Source: Oscillatoria sp. SIO1A7 (GTDB taxonomy: Bacteria > Cyanobacteriota > Cyanobacteriia > Cyanobacteriales > Laspinemataceae). From it: a stretch of DNA of 60,876 nucleotides. Shown here piece by piece: positions 7,722 through 16,517 of this stretch. The position numbers and the translations under genes are program-made. The notes beneath the pieces are model-generated. The model saw only the letters and a program-made list of their open reading frames with translations. It ran no database searches and was not told the origin of the DNA. The stretch is taken from positions 1-60,876 of the forward strand of contig JAAHFN010000039.1 of the NCBI GenBank assembly GCA_010672965.1, written 5' to 3'. How positions within the stretch are numbered: the stretch's first letter is position 1; the number at the start of each line of letters is the position of its first letter.

Positions 7722-8312
7722 CTAACCCTTAGCGAGAAGAGCGGTCTCTACTGGTCCAAAGCGCCGAAGAAATTTAAGAAGCCTGTCGTTTTGCTCAGGA
7801 TTGGGTACAAATTCTCCGTTGCGGTAACGAAGGTCTGGCTCGTGGAAAAACCAGCGAATTTGACGGTCAAAAACGTAGCTGCTTGGGTCACGATGCAGCT
7901 TAGTCTTAGAAAGGTCGTCAAGCAGAAGTTTTCGAGTCTTACTGCTTAAGCGCTGAAGGTACCCGCCGCCGATTTCGGGTACTGGAATAGCTAGAGTCGG
8001 TCGCTTCCAGCCTTCCTCGCGGAGTTCCTCGTCGATAAGACCTGCTTTTTCGACGAATTCGATTGACGGCCGGTAGCCTTTGGACTTCTGGAGCTCCCAG
8101 GCGAAGATTGCAACTCGGCGTTTAGAAGTTTGCTCGAAAGCGTGCCGAAACTTGCAGTTGAAAACGATTACGTCACCGGGCTCTACCTTGAGAGAGATTT
8201 CCCGGCCTTCATTGTTAATTACTTTAAAGATACCAGAGCCTTCTAGGTTGAAGCTAATGGCGGTCTTAGCAGCGTAAGTATGGTCGCGGTGAAACTTAAT
8301 TGTAGTAGTCAA
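7722..8312 (-). CDS. 2OG-Fe(II) oxygenase-like protein, TTG start
   Basis: About 196 residues starting at a TTG at 8312 with GAGG eight bases upstream; the reading frame runs on through a repeat cluster that is clearly not protein coding. The iron-ligand pattern is visible: H8-R-D10, a distal H57 in FRHAF, and R65/R66 as the likely 2-oxoglutarate ligand, with the intervening EPGDVIVFNC loop typical of the fold. Such enzymes oxidise nucleic acids, proteins or small molecules. The C-terminal 100 residues are not recognised. The substrate is unknown; a DNA-linked role would fit its neighbours. Confidence 0.6.
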   Translation of the reverse strand: MTTTIKFHRDHTYAAKTAISFNLEGSGIFKVINNEGREISLKVEPGDVIVFNCKFRHAFEQTSKRRVAIFAWELQKSKGYRPSIEFVEKAGLIDEELREEGWKRPTLAIPVPEIGGGYLQRLSSKTRKLLLDDLSKTKLHRDPSSYVFDRQIRWFFHEPDLRYRNGEFVPNPEQNDRLLKFLRRFGPVETALLAKG

Positions 8313-8334
8313 AAACTGATCCTCAAAAAATGGA

Positions 8335-8440
8335 CAAAAAAAACAAGCGATCGCTTCCGACAAGAAACGATCGCCAAAACCAATACCGTAGGCACTGGAC
8401 AAAAAAACAGCGACCGCCTTCTTTTTAGAAGGCGACCGCC
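8335..8440 (+). repeat. 76-bp HIP1-bearing repeat copy plus related hairpin
   Basis: One copy of the repeat (AGCGATCGCTTCC...AACGATCGCC, then CAATACCGTAGGCACTGG) followed at about 8411-8440 by GGCGACC..., a palindrome-like GCGACCGCCTTC/GAAGGCGACCGCC hairpin. It lies just upstream of the oxygenase start. Confidence 0.75.
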
Positions 8441-8455
8441 GGCTCATGCTGTAGA

Positions 8456-8677
8456 TTAAATAATGTCGTTTAATCCTATACATTCTATATAGGATTCGAT
8501 TACGTCTTGGTTCTCAAGCAAGCCGTTGTTTCCAAAGTAATTGCTAGCAGCTTCTAGCCAATAAGCTATGTAAAACTCATCATCAGCAGTTAAAGCAAGA
8601 TTGCCAGAAATGATGCCACTAACTATGTAATTAGCGGCTTTGGACAAGGGCATAGAGTCTAAAGAAGCTACGGACAT
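8456..8677 (-). CDS. Small hypothetical protein
   Basis: About 73 residues from the ATG at 8677. Acidic and helical. No family recognised. It is enclosed by two repeat clusters. Confidence 0.45.
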   Translation of the reverse strand: MSVASLDSMPLSKAANYIVSGIISGNLALTADDEFYIAYWLEAASNYFGNNGLLENQDVIESYIECIGLNDII

Positions 8678-8711
8678 AATATTGAATTTTCCAAAATAAA
8701 AACGACTTGGC

Positions 8712-8880
8712 AACCATTAGCGACCGCCAAAACCAATACCGTAGGCACTGGCAACGAAGACTAATGACAAAACAGGCGACCGCTTCCGACAAGAAACGAT
8801 CGCCAAAACCGACACCGTAGGCACTGGCAGCGGAAACTAATGACAAAACAGGCGATCGCCAAAACCGGCATCTGCAGAGC
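8712..8880 (+). repeat. Cluster of 76-bp HIP1-bearing repeats
   Basis: About two and a half copies, including GGCGACCGCTTCC...AACGATCGCC followed by GACACCGTAGGCACTGG. In one copy a HIP1 site has changed to GGCGACCGC, breaking one base pair of the hairpin. Confidence 0.75.
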
Positions 8881-8893
8881 GCGAACCTAACGA

Positions 8894-9433
8894 CTAACGA
8901 GCATTGTCAAGGAAGGGATAAGCCTGATACAGGTCACATCCTAACTTAGCCGAAGTTTGAACGTAGCCTGCATCGTTAAGAACATTGTGTTGCAGTGAGC
9001 GAAGACCCTCAGTTAAACAAGCATTGAAGTCTTTGTAAGGAAAATGTCCTTTGAGACCTGCATATTTTAACCAAAATTTTCCGTTAGAACAGCTAATGCC
9101 AAAGCCTGATTCACCAATGTTAAACTCAATTGCACGGGGGCTTTTGTCTTGAGATATCTTGCGCAGCTTCTCTACATTATCAAGACCTATTAAACGCTCA
9201 AAGGCTGCTTGCTCAAACGCCCTTGTTACCTCGTCAGTCATCTTCACGACATCTGTCGGGTAGCTGAAACAACCCGTTTCGTCTAACCCCACTATAAAAG
9301 ACCCAACGACTTCACCATCCTTAGCGACCTTTCGACAATCTTCGATGGTTAAGCTGGTTATAACAGAAGAATCGTCATCGTAAAGGTTGTAACGAGTGAT
9401 ATAATCATCTACTTTGACGGAAGAAATATTCAT
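8894..9433 (-). CDS. Hypothetical protein
   Basis: 179 residues starting at the ATG at 9433, six bases after GGAG. Mixed alpha/beta, with a central FERLIGLDNVEKLRKI helix and a GFGISCSNGKFWLKYAG strand region. No family recognised. Confidence 0.55.
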   Translation of the reverse strand: MNISSVKVDDYITRYNLYDDDSSVITSLTIEDCRKVAKDGEVVGSFIVGLDETGCFSYPTDVVKMTDEVTRAFEQAAFERLIGLDNVEKLRKISQDKSPRAIEFNIGESGFGISCSNGKFWLKYAGLKGHFPYKDFNACLTEGLRSLQHNVLNDAGYVQTSAKLGCDLYQAYPFLDNAR

Positions 9434-9469
9434 CTTCGGCTCCGAAATTATTTACAAAAAGAAACCAAC

Positions 9470-9665
9470 GCAAAACAGGCGATCGCTTCCGACAAGAAAC
9501 GATCGCCAAAACCAATACCGTAGGCACTGGCAGCGAAAACTAATGACAAAACAGGCGATCGCCCCGGACAAGAAACGATCGCCAAAACCAACACCGTAGG
9601 CACTGGCAGCGAAAACTAATGACAAAATAGGCGATCGCCCCGAACAACAAGCGATCGTCTAAACT
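9470..9665 (+). repeat. Tandem 76-bp HIP1-bearing repeats (best copies)
   Basis: Two full copies and a partial third at a period of 76 bases (GGC at 9478, 9554 and 9630). Each unit starts with GGCGATCG, has a 14-base loop and CGATCGCC, which can form an eight-base-pair hairpin, then AAAACCAATACCGTAGGCAC and TGGCAGCGAAAACTAATGAC. They lie between the end of the polymerase operon and the 8894 gene. Confidence 0.85.
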
Positions 9666-9709
9666 CGCGAAAAATGACTTACATATTTAAGCTAAAAATT
9701 ACAGCTTGG

Positions 9710-12580
9710 TTAAAACACATGCCCCCCGGCAGGAGGGCTGGGAGGAATTCCCGAGTTTAGACGTTTGTCTATCTCTTTGGCAGGCATTCTTCCTTCAAAG
9801 ATCCTAAGCTTGACAAATTCGCTTGTTCTTTTTGTCTCGATAATCTTTATTTCTCTATAGCGATCGGGAATGAATCTTGTATCGTGTCCTCTTAGCAGTC
9901 GAAACGCGGTAATTTGAGTCCCGTTTTGGTCGAGTACTTTGAGAACGACCGCGTCTCCAGCAACGACTGCAATTGCGTTGAGTCTTTTCCCGGTCCAGTT
10001 TCGCTCATAAGTTGACGGAGACCCTTCTTTGTTAAATGTGTAGATTCCTATGTCTAGCCACAACAGTCTTTGACGATCGGAGTCTGGAGCTTCCTTGGGA
10101 ATTAGCCATACTCCACTGGTTTTTCCGTCACGAGCGTACCGGTATGAATAAGCCTGAGTCTCAAAACGCATTCCCGAGCTGACAAGCGATCGTTGCCTGT
10201 CCGCGACGTACCCCAAGAATTGTTTGTTGGAGCTTGACGGGTCGAGAGAAGCAGCGATCGCCAATCTATTCCGTCCCCCTTCTTCCTTGCCATAGACTTC
10301 GCAATGGACTGTTTCGCCCCACCAAAACTGGTTTCCGAAAGAGCCCTTTTGCACGTTGTAAATGTCTAGAGGCCGCACTTCGCTCACTCCCTTCCTTAGT
10401 TCTTCTAGTATTTGGCGCAAGCATATAACGAAAACGAGCCCAGCAGTTCCAGTCTCAGCCTTGTGGGTGCTGCGCCAAAACGCTGCTGCCCAGTTCCGCG
10501 CGTCAATCCTGCTGTCCGCTAGCAACCTTTCCCAGTGTTGCTTCGCCGACGCCACTAGAAGTCTCACCCGAACGCTGCTGCCGCCGTTCTTGCGCTTCCA
10601 TTCTAGAGCCTTGCCCATTTCTTTCCGATACCAATTTCGATACTCCGTGGCGTGTTGCTCCATATCCACGGTGGTCGGCACTCCCGCGAATAGCACGTCA
10701 TGGTAACTCCTGGGCTGCTCGTCAATGGTGAAGTTTATTGGCCGCCAGTGGCTATTGACAATTCTGACAATGTCCGACATCACGTCTCGGGCGTCCGGGT
10801 TCACGTTGCAAGGGCGATCGCGATAGCAAGTACCGGCTTTTAAATCTTTAATCCAAGGCGTAAACGATTCGACTTCGTTTAGGAAGTCCGTCACTACCTT
10901 GAGTCCAGCTTCGTTGTTTGGCCTTGCAGACTTTAAGGAGTCAACGGCTATTTGCAATTGGTCACCGACAAAAATGCCGATCGCTACCTGCTTTTCTTCC
11001 AGTTGGTCGCCCCCTGCTGGAATTCTCAGAACAACGTCGAACAAATCGGCAGCTTGAATTCGCGCCAGCAAGGTGGCACAAACCCCGGTTAAATTTGTCA
11101 TCGACCCAACCGCAATTTCTTGCAGCGTTCCTTCTAGAGGAATTTTGCTGGGTTTGTCCGTGGGCGGTACTGGTCGTTGCGCCTTGATTGCCGAGGCAAT
11201 ATTAGAGAACTGGTTTGCTGGTAAGACCTGTATTGGGTCGCCGTCAAAGTCTCTTCCTAGGTCGGCGTATTGTTGCAAAGAAGTTGCCATCGTCCCTGGA
11301 GAGTCGGCAAACTGTCCCTTGTGTACGTTTGTCCATACCTGAGCGTCCCCCCAATGCCGCATTGGGAAGGGGTACACTATGTATTTGCCTTCTGGCAGGC
11401 TGCTACAACAGAAGTATCGGAATCCTTGTTGATAGTATTGTTGAAAATATTCGTCTGGCATCGTCATGAACCTGCGGGCGCGAATTCCGCAGGTTTTTGC
11501 CAGACTTATCCAAAGACCTTGAACCCTATCTAGGATTCTTTGCACTACATAAGGGTGGCGAAGCAGCAGGCTGTCCTTGTCCGCCTGAATTATTTTGACG
11601 AGATTATCGACATAAACGTCCTCTTCAACTATGTTTTCATGCGGAATTTCTAGCCCATCGGACTCTTCTATTTGAATTCTAAACAAGTCGGCGATCGCCT
11701 TAATGTTATTGAGTTCCAGAGCTTTTGAAAGCCTGTAGCATTTCGAGCGAAGCGTAGAGATTATTCCGTCCCTTTCTAAGTCCTCGAATCGGAACCACTG
11801 CCAAAGCATCCACCCAGGATTGCTCACTCCATCAAAAGCGTCTTGAACCGTTCCTATCAGCAGTTTGTCGGACTTGTTTCCTAGAGGCGGCTTGTTACCT
11901 TTGAAAGAACTAAGCGTTAGGACCAAGTCCCAAGGCGAGTCGTTCAGCGCTGGGTTTTTAGCCAAAGTTCCTTTTGCGCACCAGTAGTTAAATAGTCCAA
12001 TCCTAAATTGCACTGGCCTGTCTGGGTCGTCGTCTTGGCTCAAAGTCCTCATTAAATAGCTGGATGCTTTGCCGTGAGAGTCCGAAGTTTCCCAGTGGAG
12101 TCCATTGGTTGGGTCATCCATTGGCACTCCGTCTGACGTTAGGTTTTCGTCGTCGCCAATTATGTACTCAACCGGTGCGTAGTAAAGCTGACGACAAGTC
12201 GTGTGCAAAATGCTGCCGTATATTATTCTTCGCCATGCGTCCTCTGGCCGACGTCCGAAATAGCGATCGCCCACCGGTTTATTGGCGAACGTGAAACGCC
12301 CGTGAGTCCTGCTATTGCTGGCCAAATCTAGCTCGAAAACCAGTCCGGACTCAAAAACAATTTTGTTTAGAAATTCTGGATTTTTTGTGTTCTTTGGTAT
12401 TTGGCCAATAATGAAGACGTGATAAGGGTGATTGCCGAACAGCAAATTGTTGCGGTAAACGACCGGGGGGTCTGCACTCCACTGACGCTTGACGCAATCC
12501 CAAATTAATAGCTCCGTTTCCGTGAAGATGAAGCCATCATTGCTTTCGGGAAACCTGAAGTTTTTGAAGTAGGTCGTCAT
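9710..12580 (-). CDS. QDE-1/RdRP-like single-chain RNA polymerase
   Basis: 956 residues. The motifs of the two-barrel RNA polymerase family that includes eukaryotic RNA-dependent RNA polymerases, QDE-1 and the phage YonO enzyme appear in the right order. First barrel: TSDSHGKASSYL near 165-176, QFRIG at 191-195, AKGTL with Lys203, and LTLSSFKGN with Lys227. Second barrel: PMRHWGDAQV at 406-415 (compare P-x-x-H-x-G-D-x-x-V of RdRPs) and the catalytic DFDGD at 444-448, whose three Asp would hold the metal. It should make RNA from a DNA or RNA template. It is translated with the membrane-protein gene upstream (ATGA overlap). No other polymerase subunit is nearby. The rest of the chain is not recognised. 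Confidence 0.82.
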   Translation of the reverse strand: MTTYFKNFRFPESNDGFIFTETELLIWDCVKRQWSADPPVVYRNNLLFGNHPYHVFIIGQIPKNTKNPEFLNKIVFESGLVFELDLASNSRTHGRFTFANKPVGDRYFGRRPEDAWRRIIYGSILHTTCRQLYYAPVEYIIGDDENLTSDGVPMDDPTNGLHWETSDSHGKASSYLMRTLSQDDDPDRPVQFRIGLFNYWCAKGTLAKNPALNDSPWDLVLTLSSFKGNKPPLGNKSDKLLIGTVQDAFDGVSNPGWMLWQWFRFEDLERDGIISTLRSKCYRLSKALELNNIKAIADLFRIQIEESDGLEIPHENIVEEDVYVDNLVKIIQADKDSLLLRHPYVVQRILDRVQGLWISLAKTCGIRARRFMTMPDEYFQQYYQQGFRYFCCSSLPEGKYIVYPFPMRHWGDAQVWTNVHKGQFADSPGTMATSLQQYADLGRDFDGDPIQVLPANQFSNIASAIKAQRPVPPTDKPSKIPLEGTLQEIAVGSMTNLTGVCATLLARIQAADLFDVVLRIPAGGDQLEEKQVAIGIFVGDQLQIAVDSLKSARPNNEAGLKVVTDFLNEVESFTPWIKDLKAGTCYRDRPCNVNPDARDVMSDIVRIVNSHWRPINFTIDEQPRSYHDVLFAGVPTTVDMEQHATEYRNWYRKEMGKALEWKRKNGGSSVRVRLLVASAKQHWERLLADSRIDARNWAAAFWRSTHKAETGTAGLVFVICLRQILEELRKGVSEVRPLDIYNVQKGSFGNQFWWGETVHCEVYGKEEGGRNRLAIAASLDPSSSNKQFLGYVADRQRSLVSSGMRFETQAYSYRYARDGKTSGVWLIPKEAPDSDRQRLLWLDIGIYTFNKEGSPSTYERNWTGKRLNAIAVVAGDAVVLKVLDQNGTQITAFRLLRGHDTRFIPDRYREIKIIETKRTSEFVKLRIFEGRMPAKEIDKRLNSGIPPSPPAGGHVF

Positions 12581-13917
12581 TGGACAAAACTCTCTGAGTG
12601 TTTTTGAAATTCTGCCTGAAGCCGTTCTTCCTTGGTGACTGGCCTTAAGTCTGGATTGGTTTTGACTTCTGTTGCATCGACGAATGCTTCGGGCCTGCGA
12701 TCGCTTCCAGCGCCGAAAAACACTAAGGAGTCGTACTCGCCTCGTTTGTCTATCATCTCCAGGGCAAGCTGCCTGACTTCTTCAATAAAGCCTTCATTGC
12801 CGTTGTGGGTTATCCCTGCAAATACTACGTCTGGCTTCGCGGAAGTTTTGTAACCAGCTCCGTACAAGAAGGAGGCGTTAATCGTCTTCACCTCTTCTTC
12901 TTCCGATAGCTCTACGGCAACTATTATTATTAGTGCTGCTAATACCATCCAAGGAAGGTAAGGAAGCAGAAAGGCCCAGGTAGCGCCCGACGTTCCCGTT
13001 ACAGAAGTGACGAACGGAACGCTGCTGGCATTGGCAGAAATTATAGATGCGCAAGATGAACGGGCGGCGATCGCTCCGCCTACCGCATAGTGTTTTGTAA
13101 CGGCTGCTGTGGCCACTTTACTGGTAGCCGGGACTATAAAGCTCGAACCCTCCACGAAGGTTTGAGCCAGCATTGCATTTATAAAAAACTGAGACTGAGC
13201 GTCAACAACCGCTACCACTGGCGCTGTCGTCATGGTTTGCAAAAACGTCGCGGTTGGCGCTGCTACTGGGGCAACCGCTGCCAGTCCCCTAGCATTCTCT
13301 GGCACCACGAACTCCCGAATTTGGTTCAATAACGACTCGAACTTATTCTTGGCCGTTTCGACGCTTCTGCCCGCCTGCTCGGCAGCTTCTATTGCCGCGT
13401 CCCTGGCGTTTTCTATTGCTTGCCTCATTTGCTGGACTGTTTCGTTTGTCTTCTCGACAATCCAGCTTGCCCCCGAGCTGGCGGCATACCCCGTGTTTTC
13501 GGTCATCCAGCGCGAAAGTTCGGGTACGTTCATCGTCTCGTTATGAGCGATCGCCAGCCTTTTGTACAAACCCTTTTCCTTGTTTGAAGCCGCTGCGTTT
13601 AAATAGGGGTCTGCTCTTTTCCTAAGTTCTTCGGCACTAGAGCTGCCGTTTACGTCTGAGCTAACTCCATGAATAGTTTGGATGCAGTTGACTATTAAGC
13701 CCGGGACTACCCCCGCGTAGTCAAGAAGTTTTTCTAGAACATTCTTGAGGGGCTTTAAGGCCGGCTCTTGTGGATTTAAACCTATTAACGACCTGTAGGC
13801 CGGAAAGGACTCCAGCCAACCTCTCGGGTCTTTAGCTATCGACTCCAGCCAGCCTGGTATAGGCAGGTGTTTTCTGCCCAGCCAAAGCTTGTTTTTAACT
13901 CTGCTAGAAAAGCTCAT
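12577..13917 (-). CDS. Membrane protein with coiled coil, caspase-polymerase operon
   Basis: 446 residues. A coiled-coil-like stretch (about 155-205: TNETVQQMRQAIENARDAAI) is followed by Ala/Val-rich hydrophobic segments and a clear transmembrane helix near 323-347 (FLLPYLPWMVLAALIIIVAV). The C-terminal 100 residues are soluble and start after an EEEE patch. I do not recognise the family. It overlaps the protease gene by 14 bases and the polymerase gene by four, so the three are a unit. A membrane anchor or a membrane-acting effector is possible. Confidence 0.65.
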   Translation of the reverse strand: MSFSSRVKNKLWLGRKHLPIPGWLESIAKDPRGWLESFPAYRSLIGLNPQEPALKPLKNVLEKLLDYAGVVPGLIVNCIQTIHGVSSDVNGSSSAEELRKRADPYLNAAASNKEKGLYKRLAIAHNETMNVPELSRWMTENTGYAASSGASWIVEKTNETVQQMRQAIENARDAAIEAAEQAGRSVETAKNKFESLLNQIREFVVPENARGLAAVAPVAAPTATFLQTMTTAPVVAVVDAQSQFFINAMLAQTFVEGSSFIVPATSKVATAAVTKHYAVGGAIAARSSCASIISANASSVPFVTSVTGTSGATWAFLLPYLPWMVLAALIIIVAVELSEEEEVKTINASFLYGAGYKTSAKPDVVFAGITHNGNEGFIEEVRQLALEMIDKRGEYDSLVFFGAGSDRRPEAFVDATEVKTNPDLRPVTKEERLQAEFQKHSESFVQ

Positions 13918-14431
13918 CGTTTTCTCGTACTAGGGGAAACCAAGGTAATTTTTTGCCAGCCATTAGCTGCGACCCCAAAGAGCGATTGTCGAAAATCACT
14001 TCCCCTGGAGCCGGAGCGGCCGCCCACCCAGAGACTGGCGAAAATTCATTTCTCAATTCTACCAGCGGGTTACAGCTATCGCTGACTAAAAATAGGCCTT
14101 CTCCCGAAAAAAGACTTAAAATGTCTCTTGCCCCGACTTTTCCGTCGGCCAGCCACCACTTGCTTCCTTCAGGACTGTAAAAGTTCCAAAAGTCGCCGTG
14201 GCAAGCTATATACAAAAATGCGGTTATACCTTGTCTATCGCACAATTCGTTCGCGACTCCTTCGGACGTGGCTCCTTGCCTTACCAATAAGAGAGAATGT
14301 CCGAACTTAGAGCAGTAGCGATGCATGGCGGTCGCATCGCTTTCACAACGAGTCAATTTACCGGAGTTAAACCCAACGCAAATGAACAAATTTGAGTCGA
14401 GCCAGTTTTTCGTCTCGGACGGAGATACCAT
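13904..14431 (-). CDS. Caspase-like (C14 fold) protease
   Basis: 175 residues, a minimal caspase/metacaspase-type p20 domain. The first strand FICVGF leads into LTRCESDATAMHRYCSKFG, the typical DA helix. The catalytic pair is visible: His78 in YIACHGD at the end of one strand, and Cys120 in FLVSDSCNP at the end of the next, with the substrate loop WWLADGKVGARDI between them. There is no prodomain. It heads the operon with the membrane protein and the polymerase, so it probably processes one of them or acts as a death effector. The start at 14431 is the only ATG before the first strand. Confidence 0.75.
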   Translation of the reverse strand: MVSPSETKNWLDSNLFICVGFNSGKLTRCESDATAMHRYCSKFGHSLLLVRQGATSEGVANELCDRQGITAFLYIACHGDFWNFYSPEGSKWWLADGKVGARDILSLFSGEGLFLVSDSCNPLVELRNEFSPVSGWAAAPAPGEVIFDNRSLGSQLMAGKKLPWFPLVRENDELF

Positions 14432-14897
14432 AATTATTTACGATCGAGGGGACTCGAATTTAACAGTTCGCCTTCGGCTTATCGACTGCGCCGAAAGGCA
14501 AAGGCGCGGCCAGTCTAGCGATGACCTCGCCGATATAGCCCAGTGGAGTCTAGGACAAATAGCTTTGCAAAGGGCTGTAGAAACACTTCGGGGCAGGACG
14601 GTTGAAGTATCGCTTACGGGAACCGATTGGTACGGCAGAGGTCTTGCCGACGTGCGAGTCTCCGGGACAAAAGGGGCGTCTCAAACTTTGCAGTCTCGTC
14701 TCGTTCGCGCCGGCCTTGCAGTTCCCTATTTCTCGATAGTCCCGGACTTAGAGTCGGTGGAGGAAGTTTGGTTGTACCGGCGACTGGTGGTTGATTGCTA
14801 CCGGGCTAAGCTCGACAAGCTTGGTTTTTGGTCGCCGGGTTATCTGGGCGAGCTGCCCCACGAATTTCGGTCGCGTAAAAAAGTTGAGGCCGTTTAG
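14382..14897 (+). CDS. Staphylococcal-nuclease (thermonuclease) family protein
   Basis: About 171 residues. All catalytic positions of SNase are present: DGDT (13-16), R30 with D35 and E38 in VRLRLIDCAE, and R86 in DWYGRGLADV, followed by the conserved LVRAGLAV helix. SNases cut DNA and RNA, usually with calcium. There is no signal peptide, so it probably acts in the cell. It is divergent from the caspase gene and, with the ATG at 14382, its 5' end overlaps that gene by 50 bases; another ATG lies at 14325. No good ribosome-binding site decides between them. Confidence 0.8.
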   Translation: MNKFESSQFFVSDGDTIIIYDRGDSNLTVRLRLIDCAERQRRGQSSDDLADIAQWSLGQIALQRAVETLRGRTVEVSLTGTDWYGRGLADVRVSGTKGASQTLQSRLVRAGLAVPYFSIVPDLESVEEVWLYRRLVVDCYRAKLDKLGFWSPGYLGELPHEFRSRKKVEAV

Positions 14898-14929
14898 TAG
14901 TTTCCTACCAGGCAGCCGCCGACTCCCCA

Positions 14930-14964
14930 CCGACTTTTGGCAAGTCGGCGATCGCTCTTTTATT
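14930..14964 (+). terminator. Probable terminator of the nuclease gene
   Basis: Seven-base stem CCGACTT/AAGTCGG with a short loop, followed after a HIP1 site by TTTTATT. Weaker than typical because of the gap before the T run. Confidence 0.45.
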
Positions 14965-15010
14965 CCCTGGCCGGTGGCTCACGCCGACCCCCAACTTGAC
15001 AGCTAGTTCC

Positions 15011-16498
15011 TCAAAGGCCTTTGATGCCCATTGCCCGAAACCAACATTCTTGCAGAAAGTCCATGTCTATAAGGCTCAAAAGCTTAGCTAAACTGCGGGT
15101 TTGCGGGTCGTAGTCCGGGTCTGGGTCGGCGATCGCGTCTTTGCCTATGTGAAGCAGCGGGGCGTCCTTGGGGTCTATTAAAACTTTGAAGGACTCGGGG
15201 GCGATCGGCACGCCAAGAGCAGCAAAGCTGGCAAAATGCGCCAACCTTCTTATCGTGAAGACCAGGGCGGCAATCCCTTGGTCTTCCGTTCCCGCTTCCG
15301 GTTCAACGGCTGCGGCTTCGACCAACCTTTCCACCAGAAGCGGAAGGGTCTTCCTGAAAGGGTCTAGGTTGTTTTCCTCAACGTACTTTTCCAGAGAAAA
15401 AAACCGTAGCTGCCGCTTGACCACTTCGTCAGAAATCCAGTTGTTGCCAATGTCCATAGTTGGCTTAGGATTAATTCCGACTATGGCTTGGGTGCATCCT
15501 TCCAGGAATTTTTCTAGGCTTTTAGACCATTCGTAAAAGTTTGCCCCCAAGTTAGAAACTCTTTGTAGCCGGGTTATTTCCAGCTTTGTGGTGCCAGAGC
15601 TTGTGGGCTCTAGCACTCCGGCGAAGAATCTTCCGTCCTGTACCCACACTTGGCTAGTGCCGGTTAGGACTCTATATTTTCCTTCCGTTTCTATTGCTTC
15701 CTTGGAAGAAGCGATTTGCGATCGCCCCGTAAAGTCCCAGGCAAAGGCCAAGTCTGGGTCTGCTGATTTGTTGGCCGTCAGCAACTTCCACTCCATTTCC
15801 CACCTGCCCGGAACGAGGTCTGCAAAGTAAGCGGCAGCCCCTTCTTTGAGGTGTTCTATATACGACACTGCTGGTACTGGTGCAAGTCCTGGGGGATTCG
15901 CAGCGCCAGGACCGTAAGGAGGGGGAAACTCTCCCGATGTAGGCGACCACTCTGGAAATACCGTCCGGCTTGGGTCGGCGTAGTCGCGATCGCCAACAAA
16001 GGCCAAAACGTCTCTGGCACTTGCCGCTCTAGTTGTAGAAATTTCTACTGTCGAGCCATCGGCTCTAATGTTTCCGACGCTGCCATCGAGGACGTTTTTT
16101 GGGCTAACGAAATGGGCTGGCAGCGAGAACTGTCTTTTTTTGACCAGTTGGACTTCGACTGCGACTGAAAGGCTGCGACGCGAGTTTGAAGAAAGGACAA
16201 AGAAAATGTCCCCTTCGGGGTTCAATTCATACGCAGCTAGAAACCTGTCCACAAGGATTTGCTGAAAATTAACCTGAGCCTTATCTCCTATCCTTTGACA
16301 AACATAGACTGCCTCGTCTGAACGCAGCACGCGATCGCAAGCAAACTTTATTTCGTATAGGCTTGTGTCGAGGTGGTAACAGACCGCGCTGTTCTTCTTG
16401 AATAAGTTGACTCCCAAGAATTCCAATTCTTTCGCCGGAACTGCCGTTTTTATGTCTAGCAAACCAGCCGACCTAGCTCCATATGTGGTAGTATTCAT
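15011..16498 (-). CDS. Hypothetical protein of 495 residues
   Basis: Starts at the ATG at 16498 (a longer open frame to 16657 overlaps the HU-like gene and is not preferred). The protein has a beta-rich N-terminal half with DIFFVLSSNSRRSLSVAVEV, a Pro-rich linker (FPPPYGPGAANPPG) and a helical C-terminal half. I see no transmembrane helix or known motif. It starts only 19 bases from the divergent HU-like gene, so the two probably share a regulatory region. Confidence 0.6.
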   Translation of the reverse strand: MNTTTYGARSAGLLDIKTAVPAKELEFLGVNLFKKNSAVCYHLDTSLYEIKFACDRVLRSDEAVYVCQRIGDKAQVNFQQILVDRFLAAYELNPEGDIFFVLSSNSRRSLSVAVEVQLVKKRQFSLPAHFVSPKNVLDGSVGNIRADGSTVEISTTRAASARDVLAFVGDRDYADPSRTVFPEWSPTSGEFPPPYGPGAANPPGLAPVPAVSYIEHLKEGAAAYFADLVPGRWEMEWKLLTANKSADPDLAFAWDFTGRSQIASSKEAIETEGKYRVLTGTSQVWVQDGRFFAGVLEPTSSGTTKLEITRLQRVSNLGANFYEWSKSLEKFLEGCTQAIVGINPKPTMDIGNNWISDEVVKRQLRFFSLEKYVEENNLDPFRKTLPLLVERLVEAAAVEPEAGTEDQGIAALVFTIRRLAHFASFAALGVPIAPESFKVLIDPKDAPLLHIGKDAIADPDPDYDPQTRSLAKLLSLIDMDFLQECWFRAMGIKGL

Positions 16499-16517
16499 AA
16501 AACCAATAGCAATAACC

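Noticed and set aside
6640-9665. CRISPR array
   Set aside because: The 76-base units are nearly identical along their whole length, with no unique spacers.
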